This document shows positions 1-11,290 of a stretch of DNA of 22,996 nucleotides, piece by piece. Every line of letters starts with the position of its first letter. Position 1 is the stretch's first letter. A program made the translations under genes and the position numbers. The notes below the pieces were generated by a model. The model was not told the DNA's origin. It searched no databases and worked only from the letters and a program-made list of their open reading frames with translations. The stretch lies in assembly GCA_000697335.1 (NCBI GenBank), contig JNEM01014897.1:1-22996 (forward strand). The letters are read 5' to 3'. Source of the DNA: Conidiobolus incongruus B7586 (taxonomy: Eukaryota; Entomophthoromycota; Entomophthoromycetes; Entomophthorales; Conidiobolaceae).

Positions 1-664
1 ATATACTTTAAAATATTTTTTATATAGTTATATTTAATCATTTTTTTAATAAACTATATTATTAATTATTAGTTCTGATAATCATTATAAAATATATAAA
101 ATTAAATTATCAAATAATATTAAATCAGAATTATTATAAAAATATATTTTATTTTATGATCTAAATATATTAAAAACTATATTATTAAATTATTATTACC
201 TAGTTAAATATATTTTATTAAAAAATTTTTCAGAATTATTAATTATATTGATAAACTTTTAAATTTAAAATTTAAATAAAAATTATTTTAATTTAAATAT
301 CACAAATCTATTAAGAATATTATATATGATAATTTCTTATAATTGAATATAATTAATATTTTAATTTATAAAATATATTAATAGATAAATAATATAGATT
401 ATATAATATATTCTACTTATAATCACTCTTTATTTTATTTCTGATAAATTTTTAATATCTAAAATATAATTCCTCTTATAAAAGATCAAAATTTGATAAT
501 ATAAAAATAAATTATTTTTTTGACCAAATTTTCTTTTTTATTAGTTATTTTTTTGATTATTGAAAATAATTAAAATAACATGGGTTATAATGTAGGGAAT
601 ATTATAAAAATATTATTTTTTAGTTATTTTCGTTTAAAAATTTATTTATAATTTTAGCTTTATA
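1..664. other. AT-rich intergenic DNA
   Basis: No gene is visible here. The sequence is almost entirely A and T, with frequent stops in all six frames and no tRNA-like or structured block. The extreme left end of repeat copy 1 may reach slightly into the last 100 bases, but the similarity is too weak to place a border. Confidence 0.6.
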
Positions 665-1735
665 TATTTTATAATTATAATATAAAATGATAAGTGTTAT
701 TAACTAATATTAAGAATATCAATAATAAATATTATTAAATAATGATATTTAGTTATTAATTGGTTAAAATATAAACCCTTAAATTTTACCTAAGGTAAGT
801 TATAAATTTTTGGGTTTTTAGTGATAAAAAAAAATAAAAACTTAATATATTTATTTTTAACTTTTCTAATATCTTTAAATTTATAAGATATAGAATCAAT
901 TAGTTTTTTATACTAATAAAAGTTAACCTTGCTTTATAGTTCTTAAATATATTCTTATAATTAATCTAAATTTTTTATTAAGAGGAAAACTTAAATAATT
1001 TCTTAACTAATCTTAAAAGTATTCAATTAGGTTAAAGTTAAAAGATTAAAAAATTTACTTTATAATTATTATCTTATTATTTTTAAGCTATTTGGTGATA
1101 TAAATTATAATATAATAAAAGGCATTATTTTATTAGAAAATAATATTAAATTTTTTTAACTTATATTATTCAATTGTTTTTTTAATTTATTATTTAAAAT
1201 ACTCTAATATATTTCTATATTAATTTTTTTATTAACTTCATAAAGATATCTTATATTTAAAAATAATATATATCCTTAAACAATAATTAAACTATTATTA
1301 TACTTTTAGGTAAAATTAACATGATGGTTATATAAAAGTTTTATAACTTTTCTAAATTATTTAACTTTTTTATTAAATTTGTTAAAGTATATTCTAATTA
1401 CATTAGATTAAATAACCTTAATCTAATTAATATTAATTTAATATTAAAAATGATATTTAAACTCCCATCTAGCTTTATAATGGGATTTCTTTAGTTGGGG
1501 GAGTTTTTTTAAAAAAATAAATAATATCTATTATAATATAAAATATATATAATAGTATTAGTGTTAACTAATATTTTTACATAGTTTTATAATTTCTGTT
1601 ATATTTCTATAATAGTACTATATTTGCTTATATTAACTAACCTATATATATATTTTTATTCATTTATGATTTTAATATATTTCAGTTTATATTTAAATAT
1701 ATTTTTATTGTTATTTTGTGGATTAATAAATTGTT
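665..1735 (+). repeat. Dispersed non-coding repeat, copy 1 (partial terminal-inverted-repeat element)
   Basis: This stretch aligns, in the same orientation and nearly without large gaps, with about 18950-19950. Clear matching anchors are the block around 780-830 (ctaaggtaagttataaattt against ctaaggtgagttataaattt at 19017-19036), the block around 890-910 (tatagaatcaa), the block at 1460-1500 and the shared word gtgttaactaatattttt near 1560 and 19787. There is no open reading frame of note. In copy 2 the same core lies between inverted terminal repeats. Here only the left inner part of that terminal repeat is recognisable, and I find no right terminal repeat before 2100, so this copy looks truncated on the right. 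Borders are approximate. Many differences between the copies are C/T and G/A changes. Confidence 0.75.
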
Positions 1736-2330
1736 TTTTTAAATCGTAATATAAGTATATCTCTAACAAGTATTATTTTACAAAACTTAATATAAAACAT
1801 AACAAAATGGAATTTATATCAATGATTCCAAGTAAAAAATACCAATATATTAATAAATTTTAAATTTGATTGAATTGTATAATCAATAATTGGAAGTGAC
1901 AAAATAAATTATAAGTAGCATAAAAATATAGATTATATTAGATAATGTAGTAATTATAAATATAGCTATACAAGTATTATAGATATAAAAGAAATTTATA
2001 AAATATTTATCAACTTATAATAGTGCCCTTAAATTGATAATACCTAATTTAAAATTAATTATATGCTATATTTAAAACTTTATCGAACATTATTGTTAAG
2101 ACAGGAATTTTATATTAGCTTTATATATTGTCTGTTTTAAAATCTTGAATTATTTTTGTAGTAAAGTCAAATATTTTTTATATGTTAATATTATTTATAT
2201 ATTAAAATTATTAATATTATATATGAATTATATCAAGTGATATTTAGTGAAAAAAAAGAAAAAATATATAAATCACATAGAATGAAGTGTATTATTTAAT
2301 ATTGAATATCATTGACATAAATTGAAACTA
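1736..2330. other. AT-rich intergenic DNA
   Basis: This lies between the truncated repeat copy and the end of the broken secreted-protein gene on the minus strand. I see no open reading frame, RNA gene or repeat that I can defend. The stretch next to 2330 is the 3' flank of the minus-strand gene and no longer resembles the 3' flank of the intact paralog. Confidence 0.55.
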
Positions 2331-3212
2331 TTAAAATTCACCAACTAAACCAGCTTTTGAATCAACCAAAGTATCATTATCACCTTTTTCTCTGATATGG
2401 TAATATGCAATTCCATCATTCTTTTTACCTTGGAGGTGAAGGCCAAAAGCTTTTACAACCATATGAAATAGTTCAATATTAAAGCCATTTGCATATAGCC
2501 AAGATAAAGGTTCACAATTATCAATCTTAAAGCCCAATAGCTTGAGGAAGGAGTTGTCTTTTTCTTTCAATATATGATTGAAATTGTTGATACACCCATT
2601 TTTGTTAACTCCAATACATCCTGCAGTTAAAATAATATTGGCCATTAGCTTTGCATGATCAGATTTCAAATTTTGAGCAATAGTTGATTCTAAATTACGA
2701 GTAACTTCCTGAATGCCTGTATCCGACCCATAACCTATAGTGAAATGATCGCTATAACGAAGGCAGATAAAGTCGTGGATATCAATGCCATTCATTTCAG
2801 ATACTGTAGCCTTGCTGAATGATGGAAGTTCCTTCAAGCATTCTTTTTTATAATTTTCGTAAGTGGAATTACCCCTCCGAAAGCCATTGACAATAAAAAC
2901 ATTATATCATTTAGCAGTAATATTATACCATATTGGTTCAAATCCACAAATTGGAAGCACATTACGAGGCAAAGCGATTCTATTGTAGCTAGTTTCATAA
3001 CTCTCACACTTTTTGATGCTTGGCGCATTTGCTGGAATTTCAGGAAAATAAGGATTATCGTTTCTAGTTACAATGCATGATGATTTAGAAGTGCTGTAAT
3101 AATCTTCATATATATATGGATTTATCATTTGAGGAACTGAACCATCATATTCATAACAATTCTCAATGGGTATGAAAGTAATTATGGTCATCAATTGGTA
3201 CAAATTTTTCAT
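2331..3212 (-). pseudogene. Broken paralog of the unknown secreted-protein gene
   Basis: Read on the minus strand, this is a full-length copy of the gene at 8777-9652. It has the same start, a similar secretory leader and the same cysteines, and it would end two residues later (Glu-Phe before the stop). The length is 882 nt, with no insertions or deletions apart from the extra end. The reading frame is interrupted once internally, so a complete product is not expected unless the interruption is bypassed. The two copies are mosaic: the first 73 nt differ at 9 sites and the last third differs at many sites, but 230 nt in the first half are identical and a further run of about 370 nt differs at only about 4 sites. 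This points to recent gene conversion and so to a recent loss. Function and family are unknown to me. Recent pseudogene is the simplest call. A sequencing error or strain polymorphism at the interruption is possible. Confidence 0.85.
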
Positions 3213-3300
3213 GATTTAAGGATCCTAGGTTATTAAATTCAGCAATATCAAACAAAATATAAATTTTTAATTTTATCTATATATTTCAGAAGTAAAAATA
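3213..3300 (-). promoter_or_regulatory. 5' flank shared with the intact paralog
   Basis: Read on the minus strand toward the start codon, about 85 nt match the upstream flank of the gene at 8777. They include the TATA-like ctgaaatatatag block and the near-identical 40 nt around taacctaggatccttaaatc just before the ATG. Similarity stops being visible farther out. This is where a core promoter and 5' leader would sit. No transcription start can be fixed from sequence. Confidence 0.55.
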
Positions 3301-5450
3301 TTCATATACAATATTTTAAAGTTTAAATTTAAGACTTATCATAAGAGTCCTTTTATATCAATATATTTTCATTCATTACCACCCTATTTTGATATTGACA
3401 TTCATAATATTTATTATTTTTCTTTTAAATTTATTATTTTATTTGGAAATCGGATATAGTGATTCAAAAACTGCTATTCATTTCAGTTTTATTGTATCTT
3501 TCAAAATTTTTATTATCTAGTTTTTGATGGATTTGTATCCGATAATATGAAAATTGACTGAGTCATAATTTATCAATATATTTGATTTTATGTTTTAAAA
3601 TATTACTTGAAATTTTGTATAAATTATGATCAGGATCAATACATTACATAATATTTAATAATTTAAAATCAATAATTAATGTAATTGATTCTTCAAAAGT
3701 ATATATTATGGAAATGGATAACATTTAAATTAGTCAAAGTTATTTATAAATTTTGTGAGTTCTTTGTATCACATCGAATCAGATTTGGATAGAAACATAG
3801 GGCCGTTAAATATTTGGTATTGGCATAAAAAAATAAATCTTTTTCAATTATAATGTATTCTAAATATTAATTATTTTAAAAGAAAAAAGTCAGGAATATT
3901 TAAAAGATGATTCAAGTATAGATGAACAAATTCCTATTGATAGATAGGCTCATATTACACTTTTTAATTACCTATATGAAATTCAATAAAATATGATAAT
4001 TTTAATTTTTTCATTAAACATCCAAATCAATTTGGATCAATTTATCATTGAAAATAATTCTAAGATTTTGGAATCAAACAAAATTTTGCAATATTGGTTC
4101 TAAATTATTATCAACTCGGTTATTAAAATCACTTTTATAACCGATAGAATCAATCAATTAAAAAATTGCTTGAATTTTCTATCGAATAAAGCTATAGTTT
4201 ATAAGTTGATATGAAATAAAATAATTTTAATTGCCATGCATCAGTTAATATAATTATGGCTTTTTGTGTTAACTATTAATTATATTTTCAATAAAATATT
4301 TCCATAAATTGGTTATTTTTATCAGTCTTTTAACAACTTGAATTTTCACCCATTATTAATATGAAAAGTTATTATTTAACTATCGTTGATAAGAATAGTA
4401 ATATTAGATAATAGATCCTTTTTGATTTGAAATAGCTCCATAATTGATATTGTTAAGTTTGAGAGTGCCTAAATTAAAATTGAATTTATTAATATAATGT
4501 TCAACAAATTAATCAGCATCTTATTCACATTAATTTTCTTTTTAACAAATTTTAAATTCAAAATTAGTCCCTATTTTCTCCTATTTTGCCGCTTATACCT
4601 TCGGATAACATTAATAGTAGGGGCGTAACCTGTTGTAAATATTTATATTAAGGTTTGATATTTTCTTATGATTAAAAATATACATTACAAATATATTGAT
4701 TTTATTCAACTGTGGGAAATTCTTAAAACTAATCCTTTTTGATTAAGTCATGATATACTTATAATTTAATAACTAAAAGGAGTATAGAATTATATTCCTT
4801 TTCATTTTTGTATTTTGATATATATGGTAATTAGGAAGAAATATCAAGATCATTAATGATACACAATTGAGAAGATATATAAAAACAACTATAATCTTGA
4901 AATTCTTTATGTATTTTCCAAATATGGCAACCTTCTAGAAAATATTTTAATCTTGATTTTAAAAAATTTAATCATAAAAACATCCAAATCATATTTGCCC
5001 ATTTAGTTGTAAAAACCATGATTATATTATGAAACATGATGAGCAATTTATAATCTATAATCAGATTCTAATAAATAGAAATAAATAGTGACTATTTCAA
5101 ATAATTAATAATTAATTGTGATTTTTAACATGAATAACTTTGAGTATTTATTTAATGGATTATAAAATTATTATATTTATGTTAGTATTTATATTATTAG
5201 TCAATAACAATATACTGTAATTTAAAAATATTATTATAAATATTTTTTTAGCTTTGATTCTATACTTATTGTTAAATCTAAAAAATAGTTCTTAATATTA
5301 ATTATTTGGTTTTATTTCTCTAAACACATCAGTAAATATTATTTTTGTATATATAGAATTTTTGTATCAATTGATAGAAATAAATTTTCGAATATAATCC
5401 AGAAGAAATCAGAATGATATTTAATGTCTTGGATATTTTGTAAATAATGA
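3301..5450. other. Gene-free spacer with faint, unidentified coding-like traces
   Basis: No intact gene is present. GC is a little higher than in the rest of the spacer. There are isolated GC-richer words such as ataggGCCGttaaat near 3798, and gccgcttataccttcggata at about 4588 followed by gtaggggcgtaacctgttg near 4615. Between about 3880 and 4300 one plus-strand frame has two runs of roughly 39 codons between stops, longer than expected for such AT-rich DNA. This could be an old decayed gene or mobile element, but I recognise no family and the signal is weak. Confidence 0.35.
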
Positions 5451-8400
5451 ATTTTAATATAAAGTAATCATATTTTAATTTTTTTTCAATTAATATTTGA
5501 CTCATAAAAAATATATTTAGATTTAAACAAGATCATAAATAGTAACTATAATATTCGAGTAAAATATATCATTTAAAGATTTTTTACTAATTAATTTTCG
5601 TTGCAAAGAACTTATAATATTTTAATTAACTATATAAATAGTATAATTTTAGTTTTTATTATCTGTATTGTTATTATTATATTTATTTAAAAAAGTTTAA
5701 AAGGTTTATTATACTAGCCAGTTGTATTGATTATTTCTAAAATAAAATAAACTATATAACAAAATAGATTATTTCATTTGATTAAGGAGAATATTTCGAA
5801 TTATATGAATTAATAAATATTATTTTTAAAATTATCAAGCTTTGGAAATATCCAATATTATATATAAAATTAATAAATAATATTAATAGAGAAATATATA
5901 ATAATCACTATATTTATAATCTTCTATATAAATACTATTATACAAAATTATTATAATATTTTTAAACCTTTTTTTAAACATTCTAAAATTTTCACTAATA
6001 TAATAATAACTTATCAAAATAACTTTCCATTTAAAATTGTAATTGTTTAATATGACTTTATTAAAAATTATCCAAAATTTATAATATTAATTTAATTAAT
6101 ATTCTGAATTTTTTATCAATAAAAAAATTATCTTGATTTTTAATAAATTATTATTAAAGTTTATTAAAATATTTTATTTTAGGGGGTTTTTTTAAGTTTA
6201 AATATTGTTTAATAATTATAATTATAGTCAGAATATTTTAATAAATATAACTAAGCAAAAATTTTTAATTTATAATAATATATCAGGGAAATTATTTATA
6301 TTTATGAATATTTTCAATTAATTCATTTTAATTTTAATCCTTATATTAAGGCCAAGTAATTATAGGTTGACTATAAGTAAATAACTTTATATATTAGTTA
6401 TCAAAATATTGATAATATAAAAAAATATAATAATTATTAAGATTTTATCTGAAACTTAGCTTATTCCCCATTGTAAATCCTAAACTTTTACAAAAAAAAT
6501 TTAATATATATAGCAAAATATATAGTCTTATAAATAATTTAATATGAAGCAAAAAGATAATAAAATTTATTTTTTATTTTACTAAATATTATTTACCTAT
6601 TAATTAATTCCATATTATAAAATATTTTAACGTATTAAATATTGATTTATAATACTTAATAATATTCAATATGATTTATTAATATTTAAAGATTTTTTTT
6701 ATATATAGTATTATATTTAAATAAACAAGATAATTATAATAAGCTAGAGGATATAGATTAATAATCAAATTATAGTATATTTAAAAGGTATGTTATTAAG
6801 GAATAGTATCTTCAAATTGATTAGTTAATGCTTGATTTAAATATATAAATTAATTATTTTTTAAATAAAGCAATAAATATATATTTTATTATTAAATACT
6901 TAATAATAATAATTAAATAAATTAATAAGGAAAGTCCATTATAATACTGTAAAAAAAAATAAATAATATAGCTTTATCAATAAATACCATCCAATACCTC
7001 AGATATGAATAATATTTAATAATATTTATTATTAATTATAATTTAATCTTATAAAATATAGGATTTTTGATTTCATATCATAAATCCATTAATAGGTTAT
7101 TTTAAAAATTGATTCAATAAAATAAAATAAAAAAATAATATTTTCAATATATAAATATTATACTTTTTATTATAGTATTTTGAAAATATATAGAACTAAT
7201 TATATATAAAGAATCCTTTGAAAGATATTAAAAAATAATTAAGTCTTATTAAACAAAAATATGAATTTGATATTTTTATTATGAAATATTAAAAAAATTA
7301 TTAAAAATAATTTCAAATATTATTTAAATTGTAAGAAAATTATCTACGAGATAAAAATAAAAATTATTATTAAATCTATACTTTTATTATTATAGATTAT
7401 TTTTTAATGAAGAATTATCTTTTTAAAATTTAATATTTAATTATATATAATTAATATTAAGATATTACCTATTAAGAAACCAGTTTTATAAATTTTTATA
7501 TATTAATCTAAGTTAAAAATCTTTTTAATTTCTAAAGTAGATATAGTTTCAAATTTATATTAATTAATTTGATAATATTAATATAATTAATAAGCATGGC
7601 TCCTCTTTTGATATTTTTTTTTATTTTTTCATTATTATTATTATTAATTGTTAATATTTTCTAAAATCTGACATTACATTTATAGGTATATAATATAAAT
7701 TTAAATTAACTATTATATCTTTTGATATAATTATAAAAACTAATACACTTTTAGTAATTAATAAACTCACTATTATAATATAATAATTACCTCATTCCTA
7801 ATTTTTCTTTTATATTATATTCAATCTAAACTTAAGCATTGTTACAATAGTAATATACAGAATTAAATCGCTTTTTATATGATTATACTAAAAAAATATA
7901 AGAAAAATCAACTAATAATAAATATATTTAGATAGTTCTTATTTTTAAATTATTTGCTATATTATATATTTTTAAAGATTAAATAATATCTACTTTTAAA
8001 CATTTATAATGCACACCTATTATTAATGCTATTCAAATTTATAATCCATAAAATAAATTAACAATAAAGGTCTTAGTTTTAAATTTAAATTTTCTTAAAT
8101 AATTAATGTTAATGTGTTACTAATTAATTAATTGAGTGATATATTGATGAGTAAAATTTATAATTTGACTACTCTGAATCTCAATAATATCTAATTTAAA
8201 TTTTTTAATTAAAGATAAAGGATCCAATGCTAGTATGTAAATTTTCAATAGAAATAATACCATATTTCATATTATTAATATCTATAAAATCAAAACTAAT
8301 CGATGATAGATAGGAATAATAAAATATCGTATAGTTTTAATTGAAAATAAATCCAATATTTAATATATAAAATGCTAAATTCTTTATATACAAATAATCA

Positions 8401-8690
8401 CCATCAATATTATTTTATATAATATCAAGATCTTACTTATCATTATTAATGGGAGCATTAATCAAATCTTTAATAAATAGATATTAATAATTAAAAAATG
8501 ATTCTAATAAAGGTTTTAACAAAAATTTATTTTCCATTGTGTAATTTTTTTAATTGTCCAATTTATAGCATTTGTGGCGGTGCATTAACTGAATTTAAAA
8601 ATAAGTCAGCAATTAATGAAAAAAGATTAATATAAAATGATCGTTGTTATAGAGTAGAAAATTAAACTTCTCAATTTTTACATTTCAATA
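5451..8690. other. AT-rich intergenic DNA
   Basis: I see no gene, RNA or convincing repeat in this stretch. Composition is very AT-rich, with short poly-A and poly-T runs. It forms the right part of the 5.6-kb spacer between the two inverted copies of the secreted-protein gene. Confidence 0.5.
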
Positions 8691-8776
8691 CTTTGAATTC
8701 TGAAATATATAGGTATATTTAAAAATTTATATTTCGCTCGATATTGCTGAATTAAATAACCTAGGATCCTTAAATC
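8691..8776 (+). promoter_or_regulatory. Upstream region of the secreted-protein gene
   Basis: These 86 nt are the part of the 5' flank that is still recognisable in the paralog (3213-3300, minus strand). They contain a TATA-like ctgaaatatatagg at about 8699 and the conserved gatattgctgaattaaata block followed by cctaggatccttaaatc directly before the ATG. Conservation between paralogs that have otherwise diverged in this part suggests a promoter and leader, but it may simply mark the edge of the original duplication. Confidence 0.5.
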
Positions 8777-9652
8777 ATGAAAAATTTATTCCAATTGATC
8801 GCCGTGTTTACTTTCATACCCATTAAGAATTGTTATGAATATGATGGTCCAGTTCCTCAAATGATAAATCCATATATATATGAAGATTATTACAGCACTT
8901 CTAAATCATCATGCATTGTAACTAGAAACGATAATCCTTATTTTCCTGAAATTCCAGCAAATGCGCCAAGCATCAAAAAGTGTGAGAGTTATGAAACTAG
9001 CTACAATAGAATCGCTTTGCCTCGTAATGTGCTTCCAATTTGTGGATTTGAACCAATATGGTATAATATTACTGCTAAAGGATATAAGGATTTAATTTCG
9101 CATGGCTTTCGGAGGGGTAATTCCACTTACGAAAATTATAAAAAAGAATGCTTGAAGGAACTTCCAACATTCAGCAAGGCTACAGTATCTGAAATGTATG
9201 GCATTGATATCCACGACTTTATCTGCCTTCGTTATAGCGATCATTTCACTATAGGTTATGGGTCGGATACAGGCATTCAGGAAGTTACTCGTAATTTAGA
9301 ATCAACTATTGCTCAAAATTTGAAATCTGATCATGCAAAGCTAATGGCCAATATTATTTTAACTGCAGGATGTGTTGGAGTTAACAAAAATGGGTGTATC
9401 AACAATTTCAATCACATATTGAAAGAAAAAGACAACTCCTTCCTCAAGCTATTGGGCTTTAAGATTGATGATTGTGAACCTACATCTTGGCTGTATGCAG
9501 ATGGCCTTGATATTGAACTATTGCACATGGTTGTAGAAGTTTTTGGCCATCACCTTCAAGAAGAAAAGAAAAATGGAATTTCATATTACCATATCAGAGA
9601 AAAACGTGATAATGATACTTTGGGTAATTTCAAGTCTGGATTGGTTGGATGA
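8777..9652 (+). CDS. Unknown secreted cysteine-rich protein (291 aa), intact
   Basis: Single-exon gene, ATG at 8777 and TGA at 9650-9652. I do not recognise the family. Residues 1-19 look like a signal peptide: Lys at position 2, a hydrophobic stretch from Leu4 to Ile16, and likely cleavage near Cys19-Tyr20. The remaining chain has no membrane segment. It carries eight further cysteines (46, 69, 89, 125, 150, 199, 207, 233), enough for four disulfides, and three N-glycosylation sequons (Asn97, Asn115, Asn279), all consistent with a secreted or surface protein. The N-terminal third is rich in Tyr, Pro and Asn. The middle has a DFICLRYSDHF segment (147-157) followed by TIGYGSD, and the C-terminus is charged. 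GC is far above the flanks, as expected for a gene under selection. One broken near-copy lies inverted at 2331-3212 and an ancient relic at 11975-12640, so this is a local gene family. A role at the cell surface or toward a host is only a guess. Confidence 0.85.
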   Translation: MKNLFQLIAVFTFIPIKNCYEYDGPVPQMINPYIYEDYYSTSKSSCIVTRNDNPYFPEIPANAPSIKKCESYETSYNRIALPRNVLPICGFEPIWYNITAKGYKDLISHGFRRGNSTYENYKKECLKELPTFSKATVSEMYGIDIHDFICLRYSDHFTIGYGSDTGIQEVTRNLESTIAQNLKSDHAKLMANIILTAGCVGVNKNGCINNFNHILKEKDNSFLKLLGFKIDDCEPTSWLYADGLDIELLHMVVEVFGHHLQEEKKNGISYYHIREKRDNDTLGNFKSGLVG

Positions 9653-9690
9653 TATTATTAGATTGAATTTATATCAGAAATATCCAATGC

Positions 9691-9696
9691 AATAAA
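9691..9696 (+). terminator. Candidate polyadenylation signal
   Basis: An AATAAA hexamer lies 39 nt after the stop codon of the secreted-protein gene, a suitable place for 3' end formation. In DNA this AT-rich the hexamer is common by chance, so the call rests on position alone. Confidence 0.35.
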
Positions 9697-9699
9697 CAA

Positions 9700-10856
9700 T
9701 ATAATAATTTTCAAAGTTAATTTTTTGAATAGTCTAAATTCAATCTTTGAACAACATACAAAATGGTTCAAATTGTAATTTTTTCAATATTGAAGCAAAA
9801 ATTAAAATAATTTCAAATGCAATTTTATTTTTTAATAATAAAAATTTGTAATAATAATTTTATTTGACTAATATTTTTGAAAATTATTTTTCAAAAATTG
9901 TTAAATATCAAGTATTAGATATTTCAAATATATTAGTTTTAAACTATATAATTTATACCCTTTTGAAATTATATTAATGTCTTGTATATTATTACAATTG
10001 TAAGCGCTGAAATAATTAACTACTATAAATATAATCATTAACCTTATTAATTATATTTTCTTCCATGGCTTTTCAACAATTCAATATATTCCAATAAAAT
10101 TAGTAATATATAATTGCTCTTTAAATATAATGATACCTTATTCTGATGTGAATAATAGATATATGTTTAACAGGTTATATTTCGAAGTTTAATAATTTAA
10201 ATTTTTTGATATATTAAATTGTTGAAAAGTGATTTCACATTATGAGTAATTCAATGTCTTATTGAGATGTTAAGCTATTTCCCATATAATATTTTGTAAT
10301 ATTATTACCATATATCATAATATGGTTATATCATCCACTAAAAAGCTTTGAATAGTTCTATAGGAAATTAGAACATTTCAAAATAAGACAGTTTTTTAAA
10401 TATATTTTTCGGTCATTCGAGGTGTGTATACTCATATGTTTCTGAATTTCCAAAATTAAGTTTTTTAATTTATTTTAAATTCAATAAATATACACCTATA
10501 CTTGTAAACTTTAAATTATTTACTCTCTAGAATAATTAAAATCATCACAATGGATTTAAATATTTATGGAGGAATTGATATTAAGATTTCATAATTAAAA
10601 TACAATCTGTAATAAGGGAATGAACTTTTACCATGATTTGAGATATCATAAATCAAAAACTATATTTTTTTATAATTCAATAGCCTTTCTTTTATACAAC
10701 CTTTATAATGTCATTAAATATACTACATAGGTTAGTGTCTCGATTTTTATATTGATTAATAAACTCCGTAATGATGAATTTATAACACTGAACTCTAGTA
10801 TTATTTTTGATCAATATAAGAATAATATCTTTAACACTTAAAATATGAATATATAT
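9700..10856. other. AT-rich intergenic DNA
   Basis: No gene is visible. The short minus-strand open frame at 10692-10880 has no start context, composition or similarity that would support it. An imperfect inverted pair (aggtgtgtata at about 10420 and tatacacct at about 10489) is present but unremarkable. Confidence 0.5.
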
Positions 10857-11290
10857 GTCGGGCATTAACGCTGACAACAATGGGTTTTACGAGCTTAAAC
10901 GGGGAATCGCTAGTGGTAAACGATAAATTACCACGGAATTAAGGGAAATTATTGGAGTTCACCAAAGTAGGTGAAAATGACTTGCTACGAATCGGGTTCT
11001 TTGAATAAAGTAAATATCTCACGCTCGTCACAACTCAATACTTTTGTGAGGGTTACGAAAAAAAACTTAGAGACTGTATACTTTTGAAAATGAAGATAGA
11101 AGATATGTTTATTAGTTTGCTTATGATAATCTTATATTAGGTTCCATTGTTGATTTTTGTGGACCTGAATGACTTACAGGCGGAAAGTAATAGGATCAAC
11201 TAGTTCACGGGATGTGATATCTCCAATGTGACTTCTCGAATCCTGCGGTAATCGGAGTTTCTTGAGTAATTGACAGGATTATTCTCCATC
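10857..11290. other. Unidentified GC-richer island with perfect hairpins
   Basis: About 430 bp stand out from flanks of very low GC by frequent CpG, GGG and CCC words. Four perfect complementary pairs lie in order. GTGGTAA/TTACCAC is at 10913-10919 with 10928-10934 (8-nt loop). TTCACC/GGTGAA is at 10958-10963 with 10970-10975 (6-nt loop). CTCAC/GTGAG is at 11018-11022 with 11046-11050. AATCCTG/CAGGATT is at 11239-11245 with 11274-11280. One plus-strand frame is also relatively open but is broken by several stops. Two readings compete: a structured non-coding RNA gene, or a decayed protein gene. I compared it by memory with rRNA, snRNA, RNase P/MRP and SRP RNA hallmarks and found no secure match. 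Strand is not decided. Confidence 0.5.

Noticed and set aside
2834-3028. 64-residue minus-strand open frame overlapping the broken paralog
   Set aside because: It is a shadow in another frame of the secreted-protein copy. The true frame is shown by the intact paralog.
9244-9270. Lysozyme-like (GH24) TIGYG motif in the secreted protein
   Set aside because: The TIGYG word alone is not enough. The upstream catalytic glutamate context and the expected spacing are absent.
10692-10880. 62-residue minus-strand open frame
   Set aside because: It straddles the edge of the GC-richer island, with no supporting features. Likely chance.
10900-10950. Small-subunit rRNA fragment suggested by gaatcgctagt
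   Set aside because: The match is about 11 bases and the flanks do not continue as rRNA.
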